From Candidatus Egaibacter danicus (GTDB lineage: Bacteria; Pseudomonadota; Gammaproteobacteria; Burkholderiales; Burkholderiaceae): a stretch of 5,308 bases of DNA. Of the stretch, positions 5,028 through 5,308 are shown in pieces. A program made the translations under genes and the position numbers. The notes under the pieces were generated by a model. The model worked only from the letters and a program-made list of their open reading frames with translations. It was not told the origin of the DNA and made no database searches. The stretch spans positions 1 through 5,308 of the forward strand of contig JAABRC010000154.1 in NCBI GenBank assembly GCA_011391115.1, read 5' to 3'. How positions within the stretch are numbered: the stretch's first letter is position 1; every line of letters begins with the position of its first letter.

Positions 5028-5308
5028 ATGACCCAAAAAATCGTTGCACGCCGCGCGATGCTCAAATCCGCCCTGACCGGGGCCGCAGTCGCAACCTTGG
5101 CCGCTCCGAGGTTGGCAAGCGCTCAGTCGACCGTCACATGGCGCATGCAGGCCTTGTGGGACGGCGGCACCACGCCGCAGAAATTTGAAGAAAGGTTTGT
5201 CGCCCGCGTGGCTGAACTCACTGGCGGGCGTTTCAAGATCAATCTGTTCGCCGCTGGGCAGATCGTTCCGGCGGCGCAGGCATTTGACGCGGTGCGTGGC
5301 GGCGCCTT
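5028..5308 (+). CDS. dctP: TRAP transporter substrate-binding protein, DctP family (5' part only)
   Basis: The window holds the first 93 codons and the gene runs off the right edge; full-length members are roughly 330-360 aa. Residues 1-32 form an export signal with twin arginines (ARRAMLKS), a hydrophobic stretch and an ASA-Q cleavage site after residue 32. The form suggests Tat export, though Sec cannot be excluded. The mature start (VTWRMQALWDGGTTPQKFEE) and the GGRFKINLFAAGQIVPAAQAFDAVRGG segment are typical of DctP-type periplasmic receptors. These bind small carboxylate-type molecules and pass them to a DctQ/DctM membrane pair, whose genes probably follow downstream. ATG at 5028 has GGAG (5017-5020) seven bases upstream. 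The gene symbol is the generic family name; the substrate cannot be read from this fragment. Control by the divergent MocR regulator is likely. Confidence 0.92.
   Translation, partial: MTQKIVARRAMLKSALTGAAVATLAAPRLASAQSTVTWRMQALWDGGTTPQKFEERFVARVAELTGGRFKINLFAAGQIVPAAQAFDAVRGGA

Noticed and set aside
1..5308. CRISPR array or tandem repeats
   Set aside because: The many repeats are inverted and different from one another; no regularly spaced identical units occur.

Overview
The window reads as a stretch of a betaproteobacterial chromosome, most likely Burkholderiales and Comamonadaceae-like. Two ordinary metabolic genes occupy the right third: a MocR-type (GntR plus aminotransferase fold) regulator on the minus strand, and, divergent from it, the 5' end of a TRAP-transporter substrate-binding protein. 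Protein style and codon use in these two genes are typical of that group. The organism call is inference. The left two thirds look like accessory DNA: long non-coding stretches, very small ORFs and one orphan gene I do not recognise.

Left region (1-1080). There is no believable coding sequence on either strand, but the DNA is packed with perfect or near-perfect short inverted repeats from about 122 to 1020. I counted more than twenty local hairpins. They include a C(UUCG)G tetraloop hairpin, a GCAA (GNRA) tetraloop hairpin, and a run of five back-to-back hairpins at 714-847. Both tetraloops and the G-U wobble pairs make sense only when the plus strand is read as RNA. My main proposal is a roughly 0.9 kb structured non-coding RNA in the size class of GOLLD, ROOL and OLE. 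I cannot assign it to any of these families.

Middle region (1082-2243). Directly after the RNA-like region, with a good AGGAG ribosome site, is a small, very basic, low-complexity protein (88 aa). It ends inside a striking 12-bp perfect inverted repeat. The -1 frame then continues with coding-like sequence for a further Ser/Ala/Gly-rich, acidic tail, so the gene may be frameshifted, may be two overlapping genes, or may be one 137-aa product. Downstream lies a 56-aa single-pass membrane protein (1749-1919) and then about 320 bases in which I see no gene.

Right region (2244-5308). A recognisable sigma70-type promoter precedes a 322-aa orphan gene of unknown function. This gene converges on the MocR regulator (3427-4857, minus, TTG start). 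The MocR/TRAP intergenic region carries a 9-bp perfect inverted repeat, which is a strong operator candidate for the regulator. The MocR protein probably controls the divergent TRAP uptake operon. The RNA-like element, the basic protein and the membrane protein may form one ribonucleoprotein system, but that link rests only on position and protein character.
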